This document shows positions 38,134 through 50,362 of a stretch of 64,000 nt of DNA, one piece after another (the stretch's first letter is position 1; each line of letters opens with the position of its first letter). Source of the stretch: Coriaria nepalensis (taxonomy: Eukaryota > Streptophyta > Magnoliopsida > Cucurbitales > Coriariaceae); assembly GCA_027186245.1 (NCBI GenBank), contig CP114492.1:10320501-10384500 (forward strand). Direction: 5' to 3'. Made by a program: the position numbers and the translations under genes. The notes beneath the pieces were generated by a model. That model worked only from the letters and a program-made list of their open reading frames with translations. It did no database searches and had not been told where the DNA came from.

Positions 38134-39784
38134 CATTCTTTGATGCTGCTACAGCCAATAGAAAGCTAGCTACAGCCTGAAAGGTGTGTGTAAAATATAT
38201 ATATATATATATAAGAGGTGTTATGTAGTTTACCGTAGCCTTGCCTATGATTTGATGCTACGTTGTAATAACATTCTTATATATATATAAGATGTTTTAT
38301 GTGCTTCGGCATTCAATAAATCCTACTACAATATAGGTAGTTATCTTCCAATTCAGTTTTTAAGGTTTTGGTGGTTGTAACTTGCGAATCCTGTCATGAA
38401 CTTGTTGGTCTCTTTTGTTTTGGTAAAAAGCAGCAATCTGGATATGGGGTTCATAGAATTTAATTGTTCCCTCTTCTTTGTAAGAAGCTTCATTAATGCA
38501 TTTAGTCTACTGTAGACTGCAGTAGGGTGTTGTTCTTGGGCAAATTAACCGTGACGATCCATGCAAATCTGGGTCCAGATGTGACGGGGCCATTCTCCAT
38601 CGTTCTAAATTTCATTACTTGTCTCCGATAACAAGTCTATAATCCTCAAGTCGGATTCCTCAGGTCCTTTACAGTAAGCTATGGTTATATATATATATAT
38701 ATACATACATATCTTGTGTCAAAAGTTCGATCCCCCGATTTTAGTGGAGGCCAGTGGGTTTTGACACAATTAACGAGAGTAATCTAAAAATAATTAGTAT
38801 GTGGGAAGAAAAAAGGTAGTTGTTTTTGTCAAAGTTAATCGAGAAGGTCTTTGTTTAATGCAAGTCATTAAGGACTCGTAATTGGCGTCCAACTTGATAA
38901 ATTATATAAATATAAAAATATATATTATTTATATTTTCTCTTTCATATATTATTATTTTGTTACTTATTATATTGAATTAATATAAAATTTTTAATTAAA
39001 TAAATCAAATATTAAATGAAATTTAATTTAATGTAATTAATTAATTAAAAAAGCATTTCAATTTTATTATTATTATTATTATTATTTTTTTGGCATAGAG
39101 ACATCACATATATATTTTCGTGCATCGAGCGGGATTAGACATATAGTATATATATACATTTGTATGTATTTGATATTTGAATTCAGACACTCACCGGGTA
39201 TAAGGAACAGCATATAATAATCCACAATCCAAATTTTGAGTCAACAACAAAATCGAAGAGCGTGTCTGCCTGTGAAGTGTGGACAGTTACTTGACGTTAA
39301 ACTACTGTTCCATTACCAATGTCACAAAATAGATCTAATTTCTGAGACAATGATGATAGCAAATAGCTGTTAGTTAAACTCTTGAAACATAAATACTGGT
39401 CACCTTTCTTACTTCATTCATTTGGATCAAGAGCTATACGTATCACCAGATACGTCATTCTATTTCTTAAATACTGGTAATGTGCCAATGTAAGGGTGTT
39501 AGATTCAAACCAACAACTTTGACCCTAAAAAATTGGGTTTTTCTTTGAGGTGTTGAGAATATGACTAATATGGGGAAGTCTTTTTTTTTTCTTTTTTTTT
39601 TTTTTTGGTTTAAAAATACTCGAATTTTGAAAAAAATTTGTTTGGTGATTTCGAACTCCTAATTTCTATTTAAAAAGTAATATAGGAAAGTTTTAAAAAA
39701 CCTAAAAAATATGTCATTAAATTCATTATCAATAGTTTTGAATTAAAAATCGAATTTCTAAGAAATAGCATATAAGTGGCCCCT
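38134..39784. other. Spacer between tandem MYB genes
   Basis: 3' part of duplication unit 1, then AT-rich DNA with TA and ATT microsatellites (for example 38192-38212, 38682-38701, 39065-39085). No gene found. A B-box-like GTTCGATCC at about 38725 is not part of a tRNA. Confidence 0.5.
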
Positions 39785-39871
39785 TAAGTCAAGACCTTAA
39801 TTATAGGAATCATCTTCGAAGTTTAAGAGTGAGCAACCGAGTATCAAGAACTATTGAACGCGCTAATGGGT

Positions 39872-39877
39872 GGTCAA
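39872..39877 (-). promoter_or_regulatory. W-box (TTGACC) in promoter of MYB copy 2
   Basis: Same site and flanks as at 36886, 113-118 bp upstream of the start codon. A TATA-like AATATAAATAC follows at about 39887. Confidence 0.4.
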
Positions 39878-39989
39878 AGTTGTTCACAATATAAATACAC
39901 CTCTAACACTCTCTTTCTAGTTCTCACTCTCTTTAAAAAATAGAAAACTAATAATAACAATAACACTAGTCCACGGCCCATCGATCAAG

Positions 39990-41092
39990 ATGGTAAGAGC
40001 TCCATTCTTGGACAAAAATGGACTGAAAAGAGGTGCTTGGAGTCCAGATGAAGATGTAAAGTTGAAAGCTTATATTGAAAAATATGGCCATTGGAATTGG
40101 CGTGAACTTCCCAGATTTGCAGGTATATATATATATACCTGACCCATTAAGCCCTAGATTCTTTTCTTTCTTCCTGGAATCTGGTATCATCAGATATTCA
40201 AAGATCAGTAAATACTAAAAAGTGATATGAATTTGGATCTGACTGTACTTTACAGGATTAGCAAGGTGTGGTAAGAGTTGCAGATTAAGGTGGATGAACT
40301 ACCTCAGGCCGAATGTGAAACGAGGGAATTTCACGAAAGAAGAAGATGATCTAATCATCAAACTGCATCAAGAACATGGGCCTAAGTATGATTTCTGTAA
40401 CTATATATATAATCAGCGCCAAATAATTATAGTAAATCCAATCTATGTATTTGGGATGTAGCCATGAAAAGGTAGCTCTTTTATTTTTCTTTTTTTTTTT
40501 GGGGTCAGACGAAGAGTTTGGATTTATAGATCGCTCTAGTTGATGATATCTGTTAATCAATTTACAACTAGTATTTATAATTTTATACTTTAATCTAAGC
40601 ATCTTCAATGATTAATCTGATGGTGTTTCATTCTACAGGTGGTCTAAGCTTGCTTTGCATTTACCTAATAGAACAGACAGTGATATTAAGAATTATTGGC
40701 ACACCCACCTGAAGAAAATTTGCAATTGCAAAGAAGTGAAGACCCAAACAAGCAGCTCTGATCAATCACAAACTTCGAATTCGACCAATATGACTCCCCA
40801 AATTTTTGAGAGCTCTTTGTTAGAGCAGGATACGGCATCGTCCCGCGAATTTCTGTCTAAGAACAGTACCTCTTCTAGCCATATCGAACCTTTGTGTATC
40901 GTAGAATGGGTTAATGTAGAAGATTTACTAGACAGTGTTGAAGAATCGAGTAATGGTGCTGATCATAGTGATTTTTGGGCCCAATCATTTGAAGATGATG
41001 GGAATGATCTATACTCGCAAAATCATGAGGATGTAATGTACTTAGTAGATGGGGAATTCACATCACAATATCCATTGTTCTTTGATAAGTGA
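39990..41092 (+). CDS. R2R3-MYB transcription factor, tandem paralogue 2
   Basis: Exons 39990-40122, 40256-40385 and 40639-41092 (133, 130 and 454 nt) give 238 residues. The DNA-binding region is nearly the same as in paralogue 1 ([53 protein letters not shown]). The C-terminal half keeps [20 protein letters not shown] and [17 protein letters not shown] but stops at LFFDK, about 20 residues earlier than its paralogue. Intact frame and splice sites suggest a working gene. Like its neighbour it probably descends from a subgroup 2-type MYB by local duplication, the gene at 34136 being the more distant relative. Confidence 0.87.
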
Positions 41093-43840
41093 TGCAAGAA
41101 TTCCAGAATGATGTCCAACAATAACATTCTACTCTACCAATGTACTCTCACAAAGCTACAGCCTTGTAAAACACATATCAGAGTTGTTCACAGCTTATTA
41201 CTACGCAGCTATAGCCAAAATAAGATTTTTCTGTATACGTCTTGTTTTTTGTTTTTGTTTTTGTTTTTTTTGCCTGCTTCATTTTATGTGGTATAAGTAC
41301 TCTGGTCTTGTCTATGATTTGATGCTGCGTTGTAATAAAAAGTTCAATTACAGAGAGATATCTTCCATTTGATGGTTTAGGTACTTCGGCAATAAAAAAA
41401 AATCCTAATCTATATAGATATCTTCTAATTCAGTTTTACTATGTACTTGTTGGTCTCTTTTGCTTTTGTAAGAAACAGTAATCTGGAAATAGAGTTCATA
41501 ATCATAGTGTTTAAATTGTCTCCTTTTGGGCAAACCAAGATTCATGCAAATCTTGGTCCGGATGTGTGTATGAGAGAGAGAATGGTTATAGTGGCTTGGA
41601 TTAGATTTTAAAAGTTCAAAGGGTGCAAATCTTGCTTTTCGAAGTTAAAGGGGTATGCCCTAATATTTTCTAAATAACGATTTTAGTTGAGGCCAGTAGG
41701 TTTTAAGTCTTTAACACCATTAACGTTGAGTGCAATGCAGCAATAAAAGCTAAGGTCGTTTTTTGGTCAAAGTCAATGAAGAAGGTCTTTGGTGTGAAAA
41801 TCTAAGGAATCGTACTTTGGTGTGAAAGCTTGATAAAAGTCGTGTCATTCACAACACAACTAACAATAAATATTTGTAGATCTTTAAAAGTTAAGTCCGC
41901 TCATAATCCCTTTCATTACGACGTTTGCAATTTTATAAATCTAGACATCACTGACCATCTGTCAATAGAAGTTTCAATTAAACACGTGACTAATACATTC
42001 CAAAGTCAATTCATAGTACATAACTGGTTTTTCGCAGTCAAAGTATGTGAATGCATTTTGGGCCCGCCGTGATGTCTTCTTCCTGCACATCACAACTCCG
42101 TACGTTTATTATGACAGACTGCCGCCTGCATCTGCATGCACGAAGTTCTAAGCTAGTTGGGCTTTCAATTCCCATAACTACGGAGTAGCCCACGTAGTTT
42201 GGGCTTTGTGTCGTGTCGTGTATACTATATCCATTATCCAGTGACCAGTAATGGATAGAGAGATGTTGACTACAAAGCTTCCAACACTTTCTTCTCTCTC
42301 GGGTTTCATTTGACTTTTCATATTATATGCCATCCCATGTCAATATTTATTATATAATACGTGGCTAGTCATATGACTCTTTAATCTGATGATCGAGTTT
42401 GGGGAGTTGAAGATTAGCAAATTTTCAACATATTTTTGTGCTAATTTTGTGTCGGAAGGCATTATAATCTATATGTTTAGTTCTTAGGTGCTACAGTCAT
42501 CATCGTTAAGAAAGTACTGGAACACTATTACTTTCCATGCGGTTGCTACTCTAATCAGCACCGTTGGATTGTAAATATCTGGACCGTGTGATTGTTCATG
42601 AAGGAGTGATCTATCTTTCTTCTCTTTGCACCTCTACCTGCTCTCGGTACGGGACTCTCACTCTCATGCGTGTATGTGTATGTGCATGTTATGTGTTTGT
42701 ATACCTTCAAGAAAGGAATTGACTCGTTCAAATGCAACATGAATGGAAGATGTAGGTCAACAGAACGAGATATGTTACTACTAAACCGTTGTTTACTTTC
42801 GAAACTTTTGAAATAGTATCTCGATCGGATACGATCACGATTAGACAACCCGAATTGTCCAATGGATACGACAAGATGCATGTTTTGGTTCTGTCTCGTT
42901 TTCTTATTACTATTCATTGGATTCTAATAAGAAGTAACGTATATATAATTATATATAATAATGTATAATGTATATTTAATTAGTTAAGTATAGAATAATC
43001 AAAGAATCACATTCTTACGTACGTGAATGACACAGGGTGATCAAGATGCAAGTGACGAATCCCTTTCGAGCTGTTCTTGTTTTTTTTTGGCCTTTCACAA
43101 AAGAAACAACTTACAAAGAAGAACGATGATAATATAGACAATTGCATACAACGTGGTTTTCAATTTTATAAGTTTATCACTATGGGAAACTGGAAAACTG
43201 GAAACTGGAAATAGAGCAGGGTGTGGACCTCCTTCTGATCTTCTAGCTGGCGAGGACAGTATCTAAGAACCCTAACTTATAATAATTTTGTAATATTATT
43301 TATTAGTTGGTCTGGAACTTAGGAAGACATAACGGCTGCATCGTCTTGAGTAATTATTGGGAATATGTTTTAAATAATTTTAAATTTAAATTATAATAAA
43401 TATTTTAAATTATAAATTTAATATTATCATAGGTATATATTAATTTTTACTATCGATATAATAATACTAAATTTTTAATTATTTTTTTTAAATTTATTAT
43501 TAAATATTAAAATTTATATTTAAAAGTATCATTAATTAATTTAAGAGAAAAATATAAAAATTGATTTTATCTTCTTCTCTCTTTAATTTTTAATATAAAA
43601 AAAAAAATTGTATGAAACGAACCAAACAGCTCTACTTTCTATACATGAATCTTATTTGACAAAGTTTGTTCAATTAATATGAAGTATATAATATAAAAAT
43701 CGTGATTTGGGTTTTGACCCAAACTATTAATGATTCGGAGCAATCAACGTCGCAACTACCACCAAACTTTATATTATCTTCATCTTCAACATCACTTCAC
43801 GTGTGATATATATATTTTTATATTATCTAACCTGCCATGC
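41093..43840. other. Intergenic, AT-rich
   Basis: Includes the duplicated MYB 3' flank to about 41838. Beyond it no coding region, RNA or complete element was recognised. 43380-43560 is extremely AT-rich with self-complementary segments. Confidence 0.45.
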
Positions 43841-45343
43841 TCAATCTTCATCCTTCACCAAGGCATCAGCTCCTTGTTGAATCAACTTCCACGCGGCAAC
43901 CACGTGGCGCTCTTCTGTCAATGTAGCCCCCACTGCGAACCTCAGTATATACACCCCGCTGACTACTGTATGCGTCATGTATGACTTCCCCGTTGAATTC
44001 ACCAAATCCAGCAGCTTCATATTCAACAACTCGACGTAACCCCACCCAGAACATGATGATGGGTTTAACCGAAAGCAAACGAGCGCGAACTTCCTCGGGA
44101 CAACGATTTCGAATCTCGGGTCGGATTTAACAAACCCTTCGAACATTTGGGCCAGCCGGATATCGGACCGGATATGGGATTGTATTTTTGCTACACCGTG
44201 GCTACGTAGTACGAGCCAAAGCCTGAGCGACTTGAATCTTCGACCCGTACCCACTTGCCAATCCTTATAATCCACAACTGACTCGGACTCGGTCGGTTTA
44301 TTTTTCAAATATTCCGGGTTAGTCCTCAACGCTTGGGTTAACAGACTTGGGCTTTTGACCCATAAACAACACCAGTCCAAGTAACTGAGAAGCCACTTAT
44401 GTGGGCTCAGACTAAACGAGTCAACTCGGTCAATGCCGTCAAAATGATGTCTAAACTCGGGACAAATGCAAGCACTGCCTCCATAAGCAGCGTCCACATG
44501 AACCCACACTCCGTATTCGTTAGCCACCTTAGCTAGCTTTCCAATAGGATCAACGGCTGTGGTTGAAGTCGTCCCCACGGTAGCACATAAGTAGAGCGGG
44601 ACCAGACCGGCTGCCACGTCAGCCTCTAAACTTTTACGAAGATTTTGCGGGCACAGGGAAAACCCTGTATCGAAACTTGTCGGGATGGACCTGATGTTAG
44701 AGGGATTAATACCTGCCAACTTGGAAGCTTTTGTGAAAGTACAATGAGTCTGATCGGAGCCATAAACGACGAGTTTATGAGCGTTCTGGATGCGAATAGC
44801 TTCGAGGGCTCGATCACGGGCGGCAATGAGCGTGACGAGCACTGCTTCACTTGTCGTGTTTTGTATGACGCCACCACCTGTACCGGAAAACATGTACGAT
44901 TTGGGAAGGTGGAGCGTGTTGGCGAGCCAGTCCATGACGACCATCTCGAGCTCAGTGGCAGCGGGGGAAGCCAGCCAGTTGAAGCCGACTGCGTTAAAAC
45001 ACGTGCACAGCATTTCGCCTAGAAAAGCTGCGGTGCTCACGGTGGCGGGGAAGAATGCAAAGAAGTTCGGGTTCAGCCAATGGGTCAAGCCGGGGATTAT
45101 TTCACTAGACACGTCTTTGAGAATGGCTTCGAATGGTTCGGGACGATACGGAGCGGATCAAGGGAGCTTATTGAGGAGGAATCTGGGCTGGACTTGGGCC
45201 AAAACAGGGTAGGATTCAATGTTCTTGTAGTAATCTGCAATGAAGTCGACCATTTGGTGAGCTTTTTGGCGGAATTCTTCTGGGTCTAGGGGCTTGAACT
45301 CGTCGGATTCAAGCTCTGTAGGGGTTAAGTCAAGGCTGCCCAT
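43841..45343 (-). pseudogene. Tyrosine/aromatic-L-amino-acid decarboxylase with one in-frame TGA
   Basis: Intronless frame of 500 positions from ATG 45343 to the stop at 43841, the family's normal length, interrupted only by TGA at codon 62 (45160-45158) between LLNKLP and SAPYRPEP. The rest is well conserved: GLTHWLNPNFFAFFPA, GFNWLASPAATELE, SGTGGGVIQ, VHVDAAYGGSACICPEF, and the PLP-binding Lys in SLSPHKWLL at about residue 316. Tyr in the catalytic-loop motif TNPEYLK (about residue 345) marks decarboxylase rather than aldehyde-synthase chemistry, where Phe is usual. Such enzymes make tyramine, dopamine or tryptamine-type amines in the cytosol. With a stop this early, a truncated product of 61 residues is expected, so pseudogene is my call. 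A sequence error or a polymorphic allele is possible since nothing else has decayed. Confidence 0.85.
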
Positions 45344-46923
45344 TTCGAAACGGAAAGTTTTTTGAAAAAGGGAAGTAGTTGTGATGAAAATGGAAAGAGC
45401 CGTGGGCTTTAAATGGAGAAGGTCACGAAAAACCAACTGTCCATAAGATAAAAACTAAGCGGTCAATTTTAACGTTATTTTGATTTTTCTGACTTCCATT
45501 AATTCCAGTTACCCCCGATTGGGTGAATGGAAGCTGGGTGCTAGCTATAGCCTTATATACATTTGGCTGCCAAATTCAGTGACTTTCACTTCTGATAAGT
45601 ACATATATTTCATACAGATTTGAATTGCCCAAATCTATGTAATTATGATACGACAAATTGCTTTCGTTTTCAAATCTAGCCCTTAACATTAATGCAGTTT
45701 GATATACAATTTTATCATCTGCTGTTGTGAATTGATGACGTGACAGTTAGTAAGAGATATCAGTTCCTTCATTATCTGGGAAGCGAAGGGCATCATTATG
45801 CATATTAATCACGTAATGGTTGTTAACGACGAGCTGCTTTCGTTTTCTAATCTAACTCTTAACAGTAATGCAGTTTGATATACATTCTTATCATCTGATG
45901 CAGTCGTATAAAATCAAATACTTAATGGATCTTAAATGCACGCAGTATGGTTAGGTAGCATATGAACAAATACTAGCAACCCGAGTTATGATCACGTACG
46001 GTTTTTTTTTTCCTTCTTTGAAATTATAGAAGATTAAATAGTTGGACAGTTTCGTAATAAATGGCAAAGCATTACTTACAATTTAGAAGAGATGATAACA
46101 GTTATGGAAAGAACCATCAGCCATTAATGGGGTGTATGGACAGCAGTTAGGTGTTTGATCGAGCTATCAGATGAGAGAAGAATCGTTGTACAGTAAATTC
46201 GTGCAGATCAACTTTCCAGTTCTTTTCTTGTTGATGCCGACACTGGAGATTGAACAAAGAAGGTAAGAAACTCTTTTTGTGTTTTGTTTGTCTAAATGTG
46301 CATTGACTCCCTCAAATTGGGCTTTAATTTGGGAGTCAAAATGTTATAAAATTACTAAATATATGGGTCCCAATACTAAATTTACACGTGGGTTTTATAC
46401 AGCTTATTAATTTTACATTAAATTAGACCTTCAAGATTCTTGGAACTCCAACTTGAGAGAGTTCTTCCGTACGTGTAAGTAAGCAGCAGATTAAAGCTGG
46501 TATTTTCATTTCGACACGTTTTTCTGTTCCTTTTGTTTTTCTTTTTGGTTAAGAGTTATAAACTACATGAAGCTCTCCGCTCATACATAATGCCATTGAT
46601 AACATTCAGTGACAGCTACCGTTGGTACTGATGCGGGCTGGGTAACATCAGAAACAGAAAGTACCATCTCCAATTGATATGGGCCCTAGGCCCAATACCA
46701 GTTCTTGTGAGCTAAAGGGCTTTTGTAATCTTTAACGGGCTCTATAACCATTTGAAGATGGGCTTCATGGGCCTATACGTCAGGCCCGTCTTCAGAGTTT
46801 GATTGTCAAATGGTAACGCAAAACCTCGTACTACATTCCCGACAGTCTTTAAAATTTACAGTGTGAAAACACGACAAAATTTAAGTAATGGCCACAATTA
46901 TAGTACGCTAGCTAGCTAGCTGC
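45344..46923. other. Intergenic: decarboxylase promoter side
   Basis: Contains a roughly repeated sequence (TTGCTTTCGTTTTCAAATCTAGCCCTTAACATTAATG at about 45658 and a variant at 45836), each followed by GCAGTTTGATATACA, a local direct repeat. No gene recognised. Confidence 0.45.
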
Positions 46924-47971
46924 CTACCAATATAGCAGGTAAAAGAAGCTGATAAAGGGTAAAATGGGAAACAAATAGACCAACGGTGGTGATGAAGACT
47001 GTGCGTTCTCCAACTGTAGGGAATCAACGGCCAGCGGAAGATTCTCTTGATCGGGGCTACACCTGGACGCGTGAGTTGGATGAGCACCGTACATGATGGC
47101 CCGTAACACCGCTGAAACGGTAGGAATGAAAGCCGTTTTGTTCCTTGTCAGCAGCCACGTCAGCCCCATCAGCTGGCAGTCCCTGTCGAACATTTCACTC
47201 ACTCTGTCTCTCGTACCGTTGCCATCCTCCTTTCCCTTCTTCAGCTGCAGAGTGTATAATCAACAAATGAAATTGGGAAATTACATTTCAGTCCAAGTGT
47301 AAGTATTTCGTAAACCGATATTTATCGGTAATTCGTTTTACCTTTTGGAGGGAAGAAAGACAATTGGTACAGCCGGAAAAAGAGGAGTTGCGGCAATTCT
47401 TTTCTAAATCACGAACCGCCGCTGTAGGGGTGGCGTTTTGGGGCCCTGACAAGTTAAAGGCAGCTGGGCAGGAGAGAGAACTAATCTGATGGAGTCGAAT
47501 CCCGCAGAAGCATAAAACAGCGTCGCAGCTGGCGTTGGGTTGTGGGATTCGAATATTCCGGCCAAGAAGCCAACTCTGGAGCGAGTCGACGCACTTCTGC
47601 GAGTCGTCTGGGACTATCGGAAGATCGGCTGCGGGAGCTGGCGCGGGAGCAGAGATTTGAAGAGCTGACTGGGCATGAGCAGCGAAGAGCCAAGCGGCTA
47701 AGACAGGGCAGCATCGGCTTCGGTCAAGGTTTCCTCTACAGGCTTCGCTAACTCCGCCGAAGAGCTCGCCTGAGAGGTCGAGGCGGCAGAGTTGGGATTG
47801 GGTCTGGAGCGGGTAAGCTGGAACAGTGTTGGGGGATGAAACTTGACCCGATTTTAATGGCGGGTGATGGATGTCAACCGGTTCGGCGATTATATTGGCG
47901 TTGGCGAAAGAGTGAGAGAACATGTTGGGTAAGAAAATGAAACATACGAATATGGACGTGAAACAAGACAT
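46924..47971 (-). CDS. GPI-anchored SPARK-type protein (At4g28100-like)
   Basis: Two exons (47971-47342 and 47244-46924) give 316 residues. A signal peptide (MSCFTSIFVCFIFLPNMFSH) starts the protein. The middle has the regularly spaced Cys of the SPARK domain: SQLCRLDLSGELFG, CRGNLDRSRCCPVLAAWLFA, KCVDSLQSWLLGR, CDAVLCFCGIRLHQ, CRNSSFSGCTNCLSSLQ, RDCQLMGLTWLL. An APAPAPA linker resembles arabinogalactan glycomodules. The C-terminus is hydrophobic (LVYLFPILPFISFFYLLYW) behind a small-residue Ser-rich site, a GPI-attachment signal. Best matched from memory by the uncharacterised At4g28100. It should reside at the outer plasma membrane; SPARK domains also occur in symbiotic receptor-like kinases, but its role is unknown. 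Confidence 0.85.
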
Positions 47972-48584
47972 TTTTTCGAGTGAAATGTCGTAAACAGAAG
48001 GATTCCTTTGGTTTTAAAAACCACTCCCTCTCTCCTCTCCCATGTTTGACAGTCTGAGAGAGAGAGAGAGAAAAGGAGGAAGAAGAAACAGAAGAAGATT
48101 CGTTTGGTTTCTGATGTGATGTCAAAAACGCACTACAGTGTTTGGAGCTAATTTTTATATAAAAAAAAAAATCAATTTTAATTTTAAAATATCGAAATGA
48201 GCTCGAATCCCATATAATTGAAAAGCTCTAACTTTTTAGTCAAAATAATTGATTCTTGTATTCTTCATCAGAAAAACTCTTCCATAATTACAGTTTGATG
48301 AATCGTAGTATATATATGGAAAGATCACACGAAGTGGCCCGCTCTTATTAACTAAGTACCAACAGTAACAGTTTGTGATGAGTTTTGTACTGTCTTTATT
48401 TCATACAATAATTTGAAACCCATGTCTGAATCTGTTTGCTTGCTTACTGTTTTTGGGATTCCATAGAATGACAATCTTAAGGAATTGGTCTGGTAATAAT
48501 AAGAACTTCTTAAAATATTATTTTAGTTATACTTTTTCTTTTTTAAAATATATAAACTGTTCATTCTTTTAAACAATAAAATCT

Positions 48585-48617
<33 letters not shown>

Positions 48618-49018
48618 TTCATATAAGGACAAATAAATACCACTTGAGTTTTTCTATCACAATCACACAAAAAAAAGGCAATGAGGGTCCTTTTGGTTGT
48701 TCAATAATGAAGGGGGGAAAGCATTATTGTCTCTCAGGATTTTCCCACTACCTAGTCCACGTCGTACCTACATGTTTCTGGATCATAATTTGTTTCTTTA
48801 ACTGTGTTCATGATAGAGATTAACATGTTCTTTTGCTGGCATCAAGGTAAAAGCGAAGAGTAAAGGTAGCTACTTAATCAGCCAATCCTACCCGTTAACA
48901 GAGGCTTTAATCTTAATCTTCTTTAACTCATACACAGCACTCACTTTAAGAAATTTAAAAGCACCTTTTGCTAATTGCCATGGATTGATTCAATCTTACA
49001 AAGTAAACATTCTTCTAG

Positions 49019-49057
<39 letters not shown>

Positions 49058-50362
49058 CTTTTGAATTTGGGATTCACCTGCTCCAAATTCCAACGTGATA
49101 GCCTAGGAGCAAGGTTTTTTATTTTATTTTTTAATGTTCCGGTTCGGGTCCAACCATTAACTACGGGCTAGTCCAGTTCATGCTCATTCCGATGGACTGT
49201 CCATGGCAGTAGGCTTTGTTTCGGCCCAACCGCCCCATAGATATACACAGATTGAGGAAGCTGATTGAATTGTTTATTTTTATTTATTTATTTCCTTAGG
49301 CCATGTTATTTATAGGCTTAATAGTTTGTTTGGTTTTGATTTATAATGGGATGAGAACGAGTAGAATGAAAATTGTTAAAATTATGGATGAAATGAGGTT
49401 CGTAAAAATATAAAAAGATATTTTATTTTTTTTTTTGATTATATAGAATCACGATCAAACAGGTCATTCAAAGAATGTAAAAGGAAATGAAAATGAATAG
49501 AATAAAAATATAAATGGTAATGGTAATTTTTTTGTGTAATAGTTAGTACGTGAAATAAGTAGAATGATGAGTTTAAAAATACTTAAAAAGTCCCATATAA
49601 AAGATGAAATTTTGTATAATAGGTTGGTTAGTCAAAACATTCGTATTTCTATTAGTAGAAAAAGCACGTAGTGAGTCTAGAGGTTCGTTTCCCACTTCTT
49701 TTTGTGCTTCTTTTCAGCCATTTTATCATATACCATCATACACAACTTTACAAGAAGAAAATGATGACTGTTGGTCAAGAATAGAAGTGGCATGCAAGGA
49801 CAAAAATGCACTTTTTAGCTTTAAATTAAAGCGGTAGGCTAAAAATTTGATCCATACCCATATTATATACAGCTGTGGCTGAATGATTCACATGTGCTGG
49901 CCGCTAGGGGACCCCTTCAAATCACTTATGTGGGCGGTTGGAAGAAGATGAATTGAATATGATGAGGATGATAACGATTTTTGACATGTTTTGAGTAACT
50001 TTGATCACTTACCCATTACATATTCTTCCTGTTTAGCCTCTCCTGATAACCTGAACTAATGATGTTCGCATCATGTATTATGACCTGTTTGATTTTCAAC
50101 ATGGTTGAAACTTGAAAGAAGTCGAAGATCGATGAAGTATTAAAGAAGCTAAAGACTTGCTATTCTCTTCTCTCAAAAGATGAATATAACATGTCCAGTT
50201 GAAGAAGAGATAGAATACTATCTGCTATCATACATGAGACCACCTTTTACAGGACCAAACAAAAAAAAATGGAGGACAAAAACTAACATAGAAGTTAACT
50301 ATCGAACAACAATATCAAACTACAAAACATAAAAAACAAGTATACAGTATATGAAAGGCAAT
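47972..50362. other. Intergenic, with long A run and TA repeat
   Basis: No gene supported. Contains an A tract (about 48590-48616) and a (TA)n array (about 49022-49054). Promoter of the GPI-anchored protein lies at the left and the MYB 3' flank at the right. Confidence 0.5.

Larger units (their letters stand above)
36805..38906. repeat. MYB tandem duplication unit 1 (about 2.1 kb)
   Basis: Similar in order to 39785-41838: shared promoter start (TATAGGAATCATCTT), a W-box, the three MYB exons and both introns, the 3' flank (TATGATTTGATGCT, then CTTGTTGGTCTCTTTTG), and a last shared stretch GAGAAGGTCTTTG...CTTGATAAA. Divergence is clear, with many substitutions and indels, so this duplication is much older than the one at 5-12 kb. 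Borders are approximate. Confidence 0.75.
39785..41838. repeat. MYB tandem duplication unit 2 (about 2.05 kb)
   Basis: Paralogous to 36805-38906 over promoter, exons, introns and about 700 bp of 3' flank. Intron 2 begins with the same GTATGATTTCTGTAACTATA stretch and ends with TTTCATTCTACAG in both. Borders are approximate. Confidence 0.75.

Noticed and set aside
38715..38760. GTTCGATCC as a possible tRNA B-box
   Set aside because: No A-box or cloverleaf at the expected spacing; flanks are a TA repeat.
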